This document shows positions 7,387-15,191 of a stretch of DNA of 64,000 bases, one piece after another. The translations under genes were made by a program, and so were the position numbers. Source of the DNA: Halobacillus salinus. GTDB lineage: Bacteria; Bacillota; Bacilli; Bacillales; Halobacillaceae. Position 1 is the stretch's first letter. Every line of letters starts with the position of its first letter. The stretch is from positions 248,001 through 312,000 of the forward strand of contig NZ_SRJC01000003.1 in NCBI RefSeq assembly GCF_004684905.1, written 5' to 3'. The notes beneath the pieces are model-generated. The model was not told where the DNA came from. It saw only the letters and a list, made by a program, of their open reading frames with translations, and made no database searches.

Positions 7387-9315
7387 TTATTTAGTTGCTC
7401 GGTACAAGAATACAGAGAACTGCGCACGGCTTACTTCATCTTTCGGTGCGAACGTGCCATCTGTATGTCCTGTCGTAATTCCGTTCTGGTAAAGTGTCAC
7501 AACATCTTCCTTGTGATAACCAGCAATCTTCTCTTCATCTTTGATTTCAACGTCGGAAGAGTCACCTTCAAGGTCAAAAGCACGGACAAGGACACTTGCC
7601 ATCTGCTCACGAGTCAGAGAATCTTTCCCGTTGAATTCCCCTTTGCCATTTCCTTCGAAAATGCCAGCTTCTTTCGCTGCAACAGCCGCTTCATAATAAG
7701 GGCTCGATTCGTCCATGTCAGAGAACGGCGTTTCTTCCGTGTTCGTCGCCTCAAGATCTAGAGCTCGCATAAACAGAAGTGCTGCTTGTCCGCGGTTAAG
7801 GTCAAGATCCGGCTTGAACTCTGTCTTGCTGTACCCTTTGATGATGCCGTCGCGATAAAGTTTCATAATCTCTTCATAGCCGAAGTCGCCTTCTTTCACG
7901 TCTTCAAACTCAGATCCTTCGTTCTCCCCTTGATCATCATCGTCACCAGCATTGTTCTTCAGAATTTCGAATAATTTGTTCGCTTGATCCGTGTTATCGA
8001 TCAATCCAGCAAACTGATCAGACCCTGGGCCGAATGCGTAGACAGGTACGTCCACTGCTGTGTGGCCGCTGGACGTCCAGCCAGTACCGCTTCGAACATC
8101 GAAAATGCGCTCGATGGCAGCGTCCACGTCACCTTGTACTTCGCCTTCTTTAGCATTCTTCTCTGCGTCGAGAACAGATTGAAGTTCATCTTCCGTCAGA
8201 TCGAAATCAATGTACTGTTCAAGGATGGATTGAGCATCTTCTCCACTCGCAATCTGTTCGGACATCCAGTCTGGCGTACGCTTTGCTGCTTTAATTGGAG
8301 CAGGATCGAATTCGTATGGACCACGAGCTCCGATTGATAGACCACCAGTAGAGTGGTCAGCTGTAGTGATCACTAGAGTATGTTCGTCCTTGCGAGCATA
8401 TTCCATCACCGCCTCGAATGCTTGAGCAAAGTCTTCCATCTCACTCATCGCGCCTACGACATCGTTATCGTGGCCGGCCCAGTCGATTTGGCTCCCTTCT
8501 ACCATAAGGAAGAAGCCGTCTTCATCCCGTTCCAATTTTTCAATTGCAGTCGTTGTCATTTCTTCAAGGGACGGTGTTTCGTCTGTGCGGTCGATCATTT
8601 TCGGTAGGCCGACAGGTGCAAACAATCCAAGCACTTGGTCTGCGTCAGATGCCATCATTTCTTCACGACTCGTCACGTAGTCATAACCATCGTTTTGGAA
8701 TTCTTCCGTCAGGTTACGGTCGTCACGATCGTAATAATTTGTTCCGCCACCAAGCATGACATCGAATACGTGCTCACCATCAATCATATTGTCGAAGTAA
8801 TCATTGGCAATCGCGTCGTAGTTTTTACGGCTGGCATCATGAGAACCGTACGCTGCAGGAGTCGCGTGGTTGATCTGGCTCGTCGCAACAATACCAGTTG
8901 ATTTGTTCGACTTCACCGCGCGTTCGATGATCGTCTCTGCTTCTGATTCATCGTTATCGACACCGATTGCACCGTTATACGTCTTGATTCCGGAAGCCAT
9001 AGCGGTCGCCGCTGCTGCAGAGTCTGTTATGTCTTCTACTGGGTCATCAGGATGCGTCGTCTGCATCCCTACTAAGTATTCGTCAAAAACAGTCGGATCT
9101 AATAGAGTATTAGATTGATCAGAATCTGCCATATGACGGTATCCCGTCGTGTATGCCGGTCCCATTCCATCCCCGATCATGAAAATGACGTTTTCGATCT
9201 CGTTATGTTCCTCCGCGTTCGTAACAGCAGGCTTCACGCTCAAAAAACCAGTCGCCGCTAAGGTAGAAGCTAGTGCCACTTTGCACAGCTTTTTAATTTT
9301 GTCGTTGTTAAACAT
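7387..9315 (-). CDS. Secreted alkaline phosphatase with three SLH domains
   Basis: A 642-residue precursor: signal peptide (about 1-35, ending near TNAEE), alkaline phosphatase domain (about 38-455) and three S-layer-homology repeats (about 465-640) expected to hold it on the cell wall. Phosphatase marks are MIGDGMG (metal ligand), the nucleophile serine in DITDSAAAATA, TTADHSTGG and the C-terminal SSGHTAVDVP. It releases phosphate from monoesters outside the cell. The start at 9315 is set by GGGAGGTTGTACG. An acidic linker rich in D and E lies between catalytic and SLH parts, fitting a salt-exposed protein. Three PhoP-box-like hexamers lie upstream. Confidence 0.95.
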   Translation of the reverse strand: MFNNDKIKKLCKVALASTLAATGFLSVKPAVTNAEEHNEIENVIFMIGDGMGPAYTTGYRHMADSDQSNTLLDPTVFDEYLVGMQTTHPDDPVEDITDSAAAATAMASGIKTYNGAIGVDNDESEAETIIERAVKSNKSTGIVATSQINHATPAAYGSHDASRKNYDAIANDYFDNMIDGEHVFDVMLGGGTNYYDRDDRNLTEEFQNDGYDYVTSREEMMASDADQVLGLFAPVGLPKMIDRTDETPSLEEMTTTAIEKLERDEDGFFLMVEGSQIDWAGHDNDVVGAMSEMEDFAQAFEAVMEYARKDEHTLVITTADHSTGGLSIGARGPYEFDPAPIKAAKRTPDWMSEQIASGEDAQSILEQYIDFDLTEDELQSVLDAEKNAKEGEVQGDVDAAIERIFDVRSGTGWTSSGHTAVDVPVYAFGPGSDQFAGLIDNTDQANKLFEILKNNAGDDDDQGENEGSEFEDVKEGDFGYEEIMKLYRDGIIKGYSKTEFKPDLDLNRGQAALLFMRALDLEATNTEETPFSDMDESSPYYEAAVAAKEAGIFEGNGKGEFNGKDSLTREQMASVLVRAFDLEGDSSDVEIKDEEKIAGYHKEDVVTLYQNGITTGHTDGTFAPKDEVSRAQFSVFLYRATK

Positions 9316-9362
9316 CGTACAACCTCCCAAAAATTTGATTCCCTATTAAAGTAACGCATTAT

Positions 9363-9390
9363 TGTAAATCTACTGTGTACTCTATGTAAA
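9363..9390 (-). promoter_or_regulatory. PhoP-box array upstream of the alkaline phosphatase
   Basis: On the reverse strand TTTACA, TACACA and TTTACA follow each other at exact 11-base steps. This is the spacing and sequence type (TTHAYA) of B. subtilis PhoP boxes. Phosphate-starvation control is inferred and fits the gene product. Confidence 0.75.
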
Positions 9391-9404
9391 TTAGAAAAAA
9401 GAGG

Positions 9405-9446
9405 AAAAAAGAACGACTTTGTCGAAACAAAGCCGCCCTTTTTTCC
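9405..9446. terminator. Bidirectional terminator after yczE
   Basis: GAACGACTTTGT at 9411-9422 pairs with ACAAAGCCGCCC (two weak pairs) around CGAA, with an A-run on the left and a T-run on the right. Confidence 0.8.
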
Positions 9447-10087
9447 TAATAATAGTATGGTTCAAATCTCTCTTTATATTGTGGGTGAACTTGATAATAG
9501 AGTCGATACGTGTAGCCGTAGAAAAACTGGATGAACGTTCCGAGAAACAGCACACCAGCAAGCGTTCCGAGGCCGACCGGACCACCGATGATCAGCGCGA
9601 CGGTGGAGGTGGATATAGCGATGAGCGTCTGGCTGACACGTAGGCTCAAGTTGAATTTCTCCGCGACGACAAGGAATAGCTGATCGACTGGCGCACGTGG
9701 CAACTGAGGTAAAATGTAAATAGCAACACCCAGTGCAGTGAACGCAACGCCGAAGAGCAGCATGACACCTTGACTCATGAATGGTGCGGTACTCATGTCG
9801 AGATTTCGGAACACGACCTCAAGCCAAAAGTCCAAGATCAGACTTTCTAATACTAAGGGCAGTAGAGCTCTCCATTCCGGAGCCTGTTTCATGAGCCATC
9901 CGTTCACGAAAATGAACAGAAGCTGTGCGGCTGCGTACCAGAATCCGACCGTCAAACCGAATTGGTCGGAGAGTCCGACGAACATAGCTGTCCAGAATCC
10001 TGCGCCTAAAGTAGCATTAATGATAAGTGCGACACCAAAGAAATTTACAAACATACCGAATATATAAATGGATAGACGATAAGCCAT
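9446..10087 (-). CDS. yczE: YczE/YyaS-type integral membrane protein
   Basis: A 213-residue protein with about five membrane segments. The pattern NATLGAGFWTAMFVGLSD and the later PRAPVDQLF and GLGTLAGVLFLGTFIQFFYG match the YczE/YitT-related family, several of which are thought to be permease-like. No substrate is known; in B. subtilis YczE affects bacillomycin/surfactin-type metabolism. The start has GAGGGATCTAG upstream. The transcript appears to have a leader of about 175 bases (promoter at 10270-10299). Confidence 0.8.
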   Translation of the reverse strand: MAYRLSIYIFGMFVNFFGVALIINATLGAGFWTAMFVGLSDQFGLTVGFWYAAAQLLFIFVNGWLMKQAPEWRALLPLVLESLILDFWLEVVFRNLDMSTAPFMSQGVMLLFGVAFTALGVAIYILPQLPRAPVDQLFLVVAEKFNLSLRVSQTLIAISTSTVALIIGGPVGLGTLAGVLFLGTFIQFFYGYTYRLYYQVHPQYKERFEPYYY

Positions 10088-10269
10088 CTAGATCCCTCGC
10101 TTTCCTTCCCCTGGTTGAAGGGGTCAACCTTTTCTTGAAGTTGATATACATACAGATTCATCGGCCCTCTGAATAGGCCATCCCAAAAAGTGGACGACAC
10201 AACGAGAAATAGACGGATAAGCGGTAGATCGTAATGGACCACGCCTTACCTAACTATTTTTCTCGGGGA

Positions 10270-10299
10270 ATTATATTAGTTGAAAACGGCACTCGTCAA
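10270..10299 (-). promoter_or_regulatory. SigA-type promoter for yczE with a long leader
   Basis: Reverse strand TTGACG and TATAAT are 18 bases apart. The start codon is about 175 bases further on, so the 332-base gap is mostly 5' leader. The leader contains GGCC hairpin arms near 10164-10180 and a CCCCT/AGGGG stem near 10108-10120. Its first bases, GTTAGGTAAGGC, recall the M-box opening, but I do not find the rest of that riboswitch. Confidence 0.6.
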
Positions 10300-10395
10300 T
10301 CGATGAAACTCTGACAATTTCATCCATTTTCAACGCTCCATCCAAGGGCATTTCTTCCCGCCTATCTTCCAACCTCAAACTTACTTTCTCATGGG

Positions 10396-10421
10396 AAAAC
10401 CCACCGCTATGGGTGGGTTTT
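10396..10421. terminator. Terminator at the end of the DUF2268 gene
   Basis: AAAACCCACC pairs with GGTGGGTTTT around a six-base loop. It overlaps the stop codon of the DUF2268 gene and has A/T ends on both sides. Confidence 0.85.
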
Positions 10422-11247
10422 AGGAAAAGGCAGAACCTTTGATGATTTCTTTCGCACTTCGCTTCGTCATCGTCCCGATTTTCTCGTTAGGATGGGCTTC
10501 GTGGTAGCTCTTCACAATCCGGTAGCCCATTTCATAGCCGATCCACTGCGGGAGACGTTTGCGGCGGTTTCCATATAAATAATCGGTATGATTCTCTTGC
10601 CCTTTCAACTTCAGATTAGGCAGGAAATGTTTTCCCCAAATCTTCTTCAAGTCTTCCTCCTTGTGATGATCAACCCAGTCCGCTGTGTAATCCTCCCCAT
10701 ACTGATCATAAACAGCATACTCTGCCATCCCCTCCAGTACGACGGACTCCATCAAAGGAACCGTTTCAACATCCACTCTTTGTGCTCTCAACCGGCAGAC
10801 GTGATGGTATTCATGGGCCAGAATAGAACGCCAATCTTCCTTTTTCTCCGGCCGATCATAAAATAGATAACATCCTTCTTTGAAAGCGACGCCGCCCTTA
10901 TTTTCCCGCTCTCCCATGAACGCTTGATGAATAGGATAAACGTACAACGGCACATCTGGACCGTTCCATTCTTTTCTAAGCCTACGAAACTCTTTATTTA
11001 CTTTCTTGTAAAATTCTTCTTTCTCCCAATCTTTCAGTAATTTCTCGACCCTCTTCCACTGATCGCCGTGGAAAAGACCATACACCATCATGAACTCTTG
11101 AATCTCCTCTGAACTTTTGTCTGAAAACGGATGAGCGCTTGGATCGCATAATACTTCTTTCTGCAGCCTAGTAGAAGATGAAAAGCGGGATTGCTTACAC
11201 TTTTCTATGAAAAGGCGCAAAGGTTTACGGGTGTCGATGACTGGCAT
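10420..11247 (-). CDS. DUF2268 putative zinc metalloprotease (YjaZ-like)
   Basis: A 275-residue protein. The C-terminal half carries HEYHH (145-149), a gluzincin-type zinc motif, followed by LEGMAEYA, whose glutamate would be the third ligand. The region near 225-245 (RKRLPQWIGYEMGYRIVKSY) is typical of DUF2268 proteins. No signal peptide is seen, so it is likely cytoplasmic. Substrate unknown. The start is set by AGAGGAAG seven bases before ATG. Confidence 0.85.
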   Translation of the reverse strand: MPVIDTRKPLRLFIEKCKQSRFSSSTRLQKEVLCDPSAHPFSDKSSEEIQEFMMVYGLFHGDQWKRVEKLLKDWEKEEFYKKVNKEFRRLRKEWNGPDVPLYVYPIHQAFMGERENKGGVAFKEGCYLFYDRPEKKEDWRSILAHEYHHVCRLRAQRVDVETVPLMESVVLEGMAEYAVYDQYGEDYTADWVDHHKEEDLKKIWGKHFLPNLKLKGQENHTDYLYGNRRKRLPQWIGYEMGYRIVKSYHEAHPNEKIGTMTKRSAKEIIKGSAFS

Positions 11248-11367
11248 ACATAACTTCCTCTCTAGTTATTCGTGGAATTCGGACTTGCGTCTAAACAAAA
11301 GTCGCTTCCCTCTCATAATCTATGATGAAAGATCTTTATTTAGTAAAGAAAAGGAGGTCTTCTAATA

Positions 11368-11601
11368 ATGTCTCAAGCTATGTATCATCGTTGCTGCCGA
11401 TTTCAGGGAAGAGAAGTGGCTTTGACGGATCGCGACGGACGCGTTCACTACGGTACGATTACCCGAGTGGACCCTAACTACGTCTGGCTCCGTCCTCGTA
11501 GAGGTCCAGGTGGATATGGATACTTTTACGGTGGATTCGGCGTTCCGTTTGCTTTAGGTGCAGTCACAGGGCTCGTTCTGGCATCCGCCTTTTTCTGGTA
11601 A
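11368..11601 (+). CDS. Small glycine/aromatic-rich protein, unknown
   Basis: A 77-residue protein with three visible parts. The first 45 residues have a beta-rich pattern, GREVALTDRDGRVHYGTITR, that recalls small SH3/Lsm-like folds. A Gly/Tyr-rich stretch GPGGYGYFYGG follows, then a hydrophobic C-terminal segment. Two adjacent cysteines are at 9-10. The ribosome binding site is AAAGGAGG. It is followed by a YjcZ-type gene, suggesting a spore or envelope role, but this is inference. Confidence 0.7.
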   Translation: MSQAMYHRCCRFQGREVALTDRDGRVHYGTITRVDPNYVWLRPRRGPGGYGYFYGGFGVPFALGAVTGLVLASAFFW

Positions 11602-11675
11602 GAATAGGCGTTTGTACTGCCAGAATGGTTGCTTTTTCATAAGCTAGTCATAAAGGTACGAAAGGAGAGATTTCC

Positions 11676-11801
11676 ATGGGTTACGGCTGCGGCGGATACG
11701 GCGGCGGTTACGGCGGTGGATATGGTGGAGGAAGCACATTCGTTCTTATCGTAGTGCTTTTCATCCTTCTTGTCATCGTTGGAGCTAGCTTCTACAACTA
11801 A
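11676..11801 (+). CDS. YjcZ-family small spore-associated protein
   Basis: A 41-residue protein made of GYGGG-type repeats (residues 2-20) followed by one hydrophobic helix, [19 protein letters not shown], a layout typical of YjcZ-family sporulation proteins. AAAGGAGAG lies 7 bases upstream. A terminator follows closely. The family name is from memory of the pattern. It supports a spore-forming host. Confidence 0.85.
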   Translation: MGYGCGGYGGGYGGGYGGGSTFVLIVVLFILLVIVGASFYN

Positions 11802-11809
11802 TCTATTTA

Positions 11810-11837
11810 AAAACGCCCCACTCGATGTGGGGCGTTT
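11810..11837. terminator. Bidirectional terminator
   Basis: AAAACGCCCCA pairs perfectly with TGGGGCGTTTT around a short loop. It separates the small-protein genes from the convergent methyltransferase gene. Confidence 0.9.
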
Positions 11838-11849
11838 TGCATTACATAA

Positions 11850-12554
11850 TCACTTTTGGCAGAGATAGACGCGATAACTGATCGGCCGGTCATCTTGCAG
11901 AATCCAAGCCGTGTGCTGGTCCCATAGGTCGAAAAGCTTCTCATCCAGCTGCTTGGAAGGGTTCAAGTCAGACACAGCCGTTTCTTCAAGACCAGTCGGC
12001 GTATAATACACTTCAACCGTCGAGAAGCCTGCCTTCTTGAAATAATCCTCCCACCCATCTTCATGCAGCACCTTCGCCACTCCATAAAGCTTGCTGATTT
12101 CATCGAACGCTTCCTCACTCAAAGCACGGTCCGCTGTCATTTCGATTGCAAGCAGATAACCATCGTCCTTCAATACGCGGGACAGTTCCACTAACGATTT
12201 CGTTATGTCGGTAAAGGCGAGGACGGACTCAGACAAAATGAAGTCAAAGCATTCATCAGAAAAATCCAGGTTCTCGGCATCACTCTCGAGAAACTGGACA
12301 GGTGCGGACGGGTCCTGCAATCTCGAATTCGCTTTTTCAACCATCACCGGATGACGGTCGATCCCCGTAACGTTCCACCCGAACTTCTCATGCAAATAAA
12401 CAGCCGTCTGCCCTGTACCACAACCGACTTCCAACATGTCTTTCACATCGGGAAGCTCAAGTTCCTGAAAAAGTTTTTTCGTGAGCGGAAGCCCCCCAGG
12501 ATGAGCACCGCCAATTCCGAACTGTGCTAATAAATCAAGATAATCGTTGCTCAT
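11850..12554 (-). CDS. Class I SAM-dependent methyltransferase
   Basis: A 234-residue protein with the SAM-binding motif I MLEVGCGTGQTAVYL (about 41-55), an acidic residue ending strand 2 (GIDRHP) and motif IV-like DFILSESVLAF. It belongs to the ubiquinone/menaquinone methyltransferase-like group (Methyltransf_11/25). The substrate cannot be named. The ribosome binding site GAGGAGTG sits 6 bases before the ATG. Confidence 0.85.
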   Translation of the reverse strand: MSNDYLDLLAQFGIGGAHPGGLPLTKKLFQELELPDVKDMLEVGCGTGQTAVYLHEKFGWNVTGIDRHPVMVEKANSRLQDPSAPVQFLESDAENLDFSDECFDFILSESVLAFTDITKSLVELSRVLKDDGYLLAIEMTADRALSEEAFDEISKLYGVAKVLHEDGWEDYFKKAGFSTVEVYYTPTGLEETAVSDLNPSKQLDEKLFDLWDQHTAWILQDDRPISYRVYLCQK

Positions 12555-12684
12555 GATTCACACTCCTCGATGTAATGTATGATGCATATCGAAGAGTGTG
12601 TTTGTATCATGCAGAAGGAATCATCTTAAGTTAGTTTAACCGTTCTTAATTATATGTAGCGTGCAGCGGGCCGGAAATATACAG

Positions 12685-12714
12685 TGCTACCAAAACCAAA
12701 TGTTTTTGGTAGCA
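12685..12714. other. Hairpin without T-run in the 12.6-13.0 kb gap
   Basis: TGCTACCAAAA pairs perfectly with TTTTGGTAGCA around eight bases. It lacks a clear U-tract. It lies upstream of the methyltransferase and next to the large repeat; its role is unknown. Apart from this hairpin and the repeat at 12790-12970, the 488-base gap shows no gene. Confidence 0.5.
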
Positions 12715-12789
12715 GTTATACAAAGCATTAGTCACTATTGGCTTTTAAATGGACCGAGAGATAAAGAGGTTCCTCTATATCTTAGTAGA

Positions 12790-12970
12790 GGTGTTGGAGA
12801 AACGAGTAGACTCCTGTAGGGTCGAAGTACAGCGTGAGACCCCACAGTGACCGGAGGGAGCGAGGAGACTCCTTTATTAAAGGAGGTTCGAGCTAAGGCC
12901 GCCACATCACGTGGCAACGTCGAACGACCCAACGTCATGTTGGGCCGGAAAGCGAGTTATTTTCCACCCC
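12790..12970. repeat. Bacillaceae-type dispersed repeat, copy 2, with insertion
   Basis: It shares with copy 1 the blocks GACTCCTGT-GGG, GAGACCCCACAGTGA, GAGCGAGGA and GGAAAGCGAGTTATTTTCCA. It carries about 65 extra bases between the GAGGAGACTC and GGAAAGCGAG blocks. The extra part contains three small nested hairpins (CCTTTATTAAAGG, GCCACATCACGTGGC, CCCAACGTCATGTTGGG) inside GTTCGA/TCGAAC arms. Confidence 0.65.
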
Positions 12971-13010
12971 ACGGTCCACTCTTTTATAACAGAACCTTCT
13001 TCTAAAATTA

Positions 13011-13040
13011 AAAAAAGCCCTAGCAAAGCTAGGGCCCTTT
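13011..13040 (-). terminator. Terminator after the panF operon
   Basis: Reverse strand GCCCTAGC pairs with GCTAGGGC around TTT and is followed by a T-run. Confidence 0.88.
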
Positions 13041-13042
13041 GG

Positions 13043-13225
13043 TCAATATTTCTTCATATTCTCCGAAAACTCCCGCATATCTTCATCAGGCTTCAACTCA
13101 ATCTGTTCCTTCTTCCGCTCCACTACTCCAAAAGTTCTCCCTTCCTCATCCTCGATGACACGATCTCTTCGGCCATCGCGATGCGGAGATGGGTTGACGT
13201 GGGTGTTTTCTGAATCCTTCGGCAT
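13043..13225 (-). CDS. Small highly charged protein, unknown
   Basis: A 60-residue protein rich in R, K, D and E, ending DEDMREFSENMKKY. The core DGRRDRVIEDEEGRTFGVVERK looks like a short beta-hairpin. The excellent ribosome binding site AAAGGAGGATG, the position 21 bases behind panF and the terminator directly after it support a real gene transcribed with panF. Family not recognised. Confidence 0.65.
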   Translation of the reverse strand: MPKDSENTHVNPSPHRDGRRDRVIEDEEGRTFGVVERKKEQIELKPDEDMREFSENMKKY

Positions 13226-13246
13226 GACGGATCATCCTCCTTTTTC

Positions 13247-14698
13247 TTAATGTGGTTGATCCGTCAAAGGATTATGCGAAACCTGCGTCATCATACTTCC
13301 CAAAATATAAGCGATCAAGGATAAAATGATCGGAAAGACAACGTTGTGAACGCCGAGCAGGCTCGGGAAAAATTGATCGATGATGATGTACGAAGCGATT
13401 CCGACGACCATGGAAGCAAGCGCTCCGTATTTGTTGCCTTTCTTCCAATATAGCCCGAGCACAACCGGCCAGATGAACGTCGCTTCCAAGCCGCCGAATG
13501 CAAACAAGTTCAGCCAGATCAGCAAGTCAGGCGGGTTCAGAGCCATCAGGAATACGAAGATACCGAGCACCGCCGTAACCGTGAAGCTCCATTTTTTCAC
13601 TGTAGCATTCGTCGCACTAGGATTTACGTAGTTCAAGTACACATCTTTCACTACTGCCGAACTGACGAGTAGCAGGAGCGAATCGACTGTCGACATGATG
13701 GCAGCCATCGGAGCGGCCAGTACGAATCCGGCAAGCCACGGCGGCAACACTTCCTGCGCAATCATCGGCATCACTTTGTCACCCACTTCAATCCCAGGCA
13801 AAATTGGGCGGGCGAAGACGCCGATCAAGTGCATGTTCAGCATGATGAAGCCGACGACAATAGTCCCGATGATAAGCGCCCGGTGCATGGCTTTCGAACT
13901 CCGGTACGACATCGCCCGGACGGTGACTTGTGGAAGACCGACGACCGCGACGCCGACAAGAATCCAGAAGGACGACACATAAGCAGGCGTGAGGTTCCCT
14001 TCTGCACCATAAGGAGTGACTAAGTTCGGATTCTCCGCTACGAGATCGCTCATAATGGTTTGGACACCGCCACCGGCTATAATAGTCGCAATCAGTAGCA
14101 GCAGCGTCCCGACGAGCATAATGACGCCTTGAACCGTATCCGTCAGGGCGACGGCGCGAAAACCACCGACGATGACGTAGACGAGAACCGAAACAGCGAA
14201 GATGAACAGGGCAGTCGTATAGTTGAGACCCGTTAGTGATTCGATCAACCTTGCTCCACCGACCCACTGGGCTGCCATAGCCGAGAATAAGAAAATGATG
14301 ATACTGAATGCAGCAAGTAATACAACCGCCTTACTCTCATATCTCCCTTTCAGAAAATCGATCAACGTGACCGCTTTGTATTTTCGGGCCATGATCGCAA
14401 ACTTCTTCCCAAGGATCATCAGGACGAAATAACCCGTCACAACTTGAGACATCGACAGGAGCACCCAGCCGAGCCCTTCTGTATAGGCGACACCAGGTCC
14501 GCCGATGAAACTACTGGCACTTCCATATGTAGCGATCATCGTCATGGCGAGTATGAAGCCGCCAAGCTTACGCCCTCCGAGGAAGTACTCTTGCAAGAAT
14601 GAATCTTCCGGAACCTGATTCAGTGAACGGCTGGACCAGAATCCGATAATGAAAATGATGATTAAAAAAATGAATAAAGACACGACAACCGCGTTCAC
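13247..14698 (-). CDS. panF: Sodium/pantothenate symporter
   Basis: A 483-residue SSS-family symporter with about 13 membrane segments. The N-terminal YFLGGRKLGGFILAMTMIATYGSASSFIGGPG and the following regions match PanF. Its start overlaps the stop of the upstream YhdT-like gene by four bases (ATGA), the standard yhdT-panF pairing, which makes pantothenate uptake the best call. It would feed coenzyme A synthesis. Confidence 0.93.
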   Translation of the reverse strand: MNAVVVSLFIFLIIIFIIGFWSSRSLNQVPEDSFLQEYFLGGRKLGGFILAMTMIATYGSASSFIGGPGVAYTEGLGWVLLSMSQVVTGYFVLMILGKKFAIMARKYKAVTLIDFLKGRYESKAVVLLAAFSIIIFLFSAMAAQWVGGARLIESLTGLNYTTALFIFAVSVLVYVIVGGFRAVALTDTVQGVIMLVGTLLLLIATIIAGGGVQTIMSDLVAENPNLVTPYGAEGNLTPAYVSSFWILVGVAVVGLPQVTVRAMSYRSSKAMHRALIIGTIVVGFIMLNMHLIGVFARPILPGIEVGDKVMPMIAQEVLPPWLAGFVLAAPMAAIMSTVDSLLLLVSSAVVKDVYLNYVNPSATNATVKKWSFTVTAVLGIFVFLMALNPPDLLIWLNLFAFGGLEATFIWPVVLGLYWKKGNKYGALASMVVGIASYIIIDQFFPSLLGVHNVVFPIILSLIAYILGSMMTQVSHNPLTDQPH

Positions 14699-14952
14699 GA
14701 CGATTCCTCCTCATCAAAAGGAACCTCGACAAACCACCATCTGACGACGATGATGACAAGTGCGACCATTACTAAAAACCCGACAATGCAACTGTAAAAG
14801 AACCACGCCGGAAAACCGAATACATAAGAATAGTCCTCTGGTGACGCGTCACCGAGGCCATAGGCAAAGAAAAACCACCAGCCGAAATTAAACAACGCAA
14901 GCGCCACACCGATCAGCGCCTCCCGATTGGCGATTTTGAATCTACCATCCAT
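14695..14952 (-). CDS. yhdT: YhdT-family small membrane protein
   Basis: An 85-residue protein with two membrane segments. LFNFGWWFFFAYGLGD and YVFGFPAWFFYSC are characteristic of YhdT. It usually sits directly before panF, as here. Start ATG 14952 after AAGGAGTTGAGAGGT. Longer upstream in-frame starts run into a hairpin repeat and are rejected. It is probably an accessory subunit of the pantothenate symporter. Confidence 0.88.
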   Translation of the reverse strand: MDGRFKIANREALIGVALALFNFGWWFFFAYGLGDASPEDYSYVFGFPAWFFYSCIVGFLVMVALVIIVVRWWFVEVPFDEEESS

Positions 14953-15005
14953 ACCTCTCAACTCCTTCCGTACCCACTTTACCCCCTCCCCCTCCTCTTT
15001 GACAA

Positions 15006-15106
15006 GGGGACAGGGCATCTGTCCCACTTGCTCCATACCTCTGCTGATCCTTGTTCTGCTCCCATTTCCAGTACAGGAAGTGTGCCGGGACAGATGCCCT
15101 GTCCCC
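15006..15106. repeat. GGGACAGG hairpin repeat, loose inverted pair (locus 2)
   Basis: Units at 15006-15025 (forward) and 15087-15106 (reverse) are perfect reverse complements in the 19-base core, 61 bases apart. They lie between yhdT and the divergent sugar porter gene, so here the pair is at 5' ends. Confidence 0.9.
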
Positions 15107-15191
15107 AACAAAACCCCCGAATGACGTTTCCAATCCATGAATTGGTGGAATTAGGAAGTTGGATGCAGCTTATTGAAAAGGTGGACTTGAA

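Noticed and set aside
10088-10262. M-box (magnesium) riboswitch before yczE
   Set aside because: Only the opening GTTAGGTAAGGC is similar; the later conserved blocks of the M-box are not found.
13788-14267. 159-codon antisense frame within panF
   Set aside because: It is a shadow of the panF reading frame, rich in R, H and S, with no ribosome binding site.
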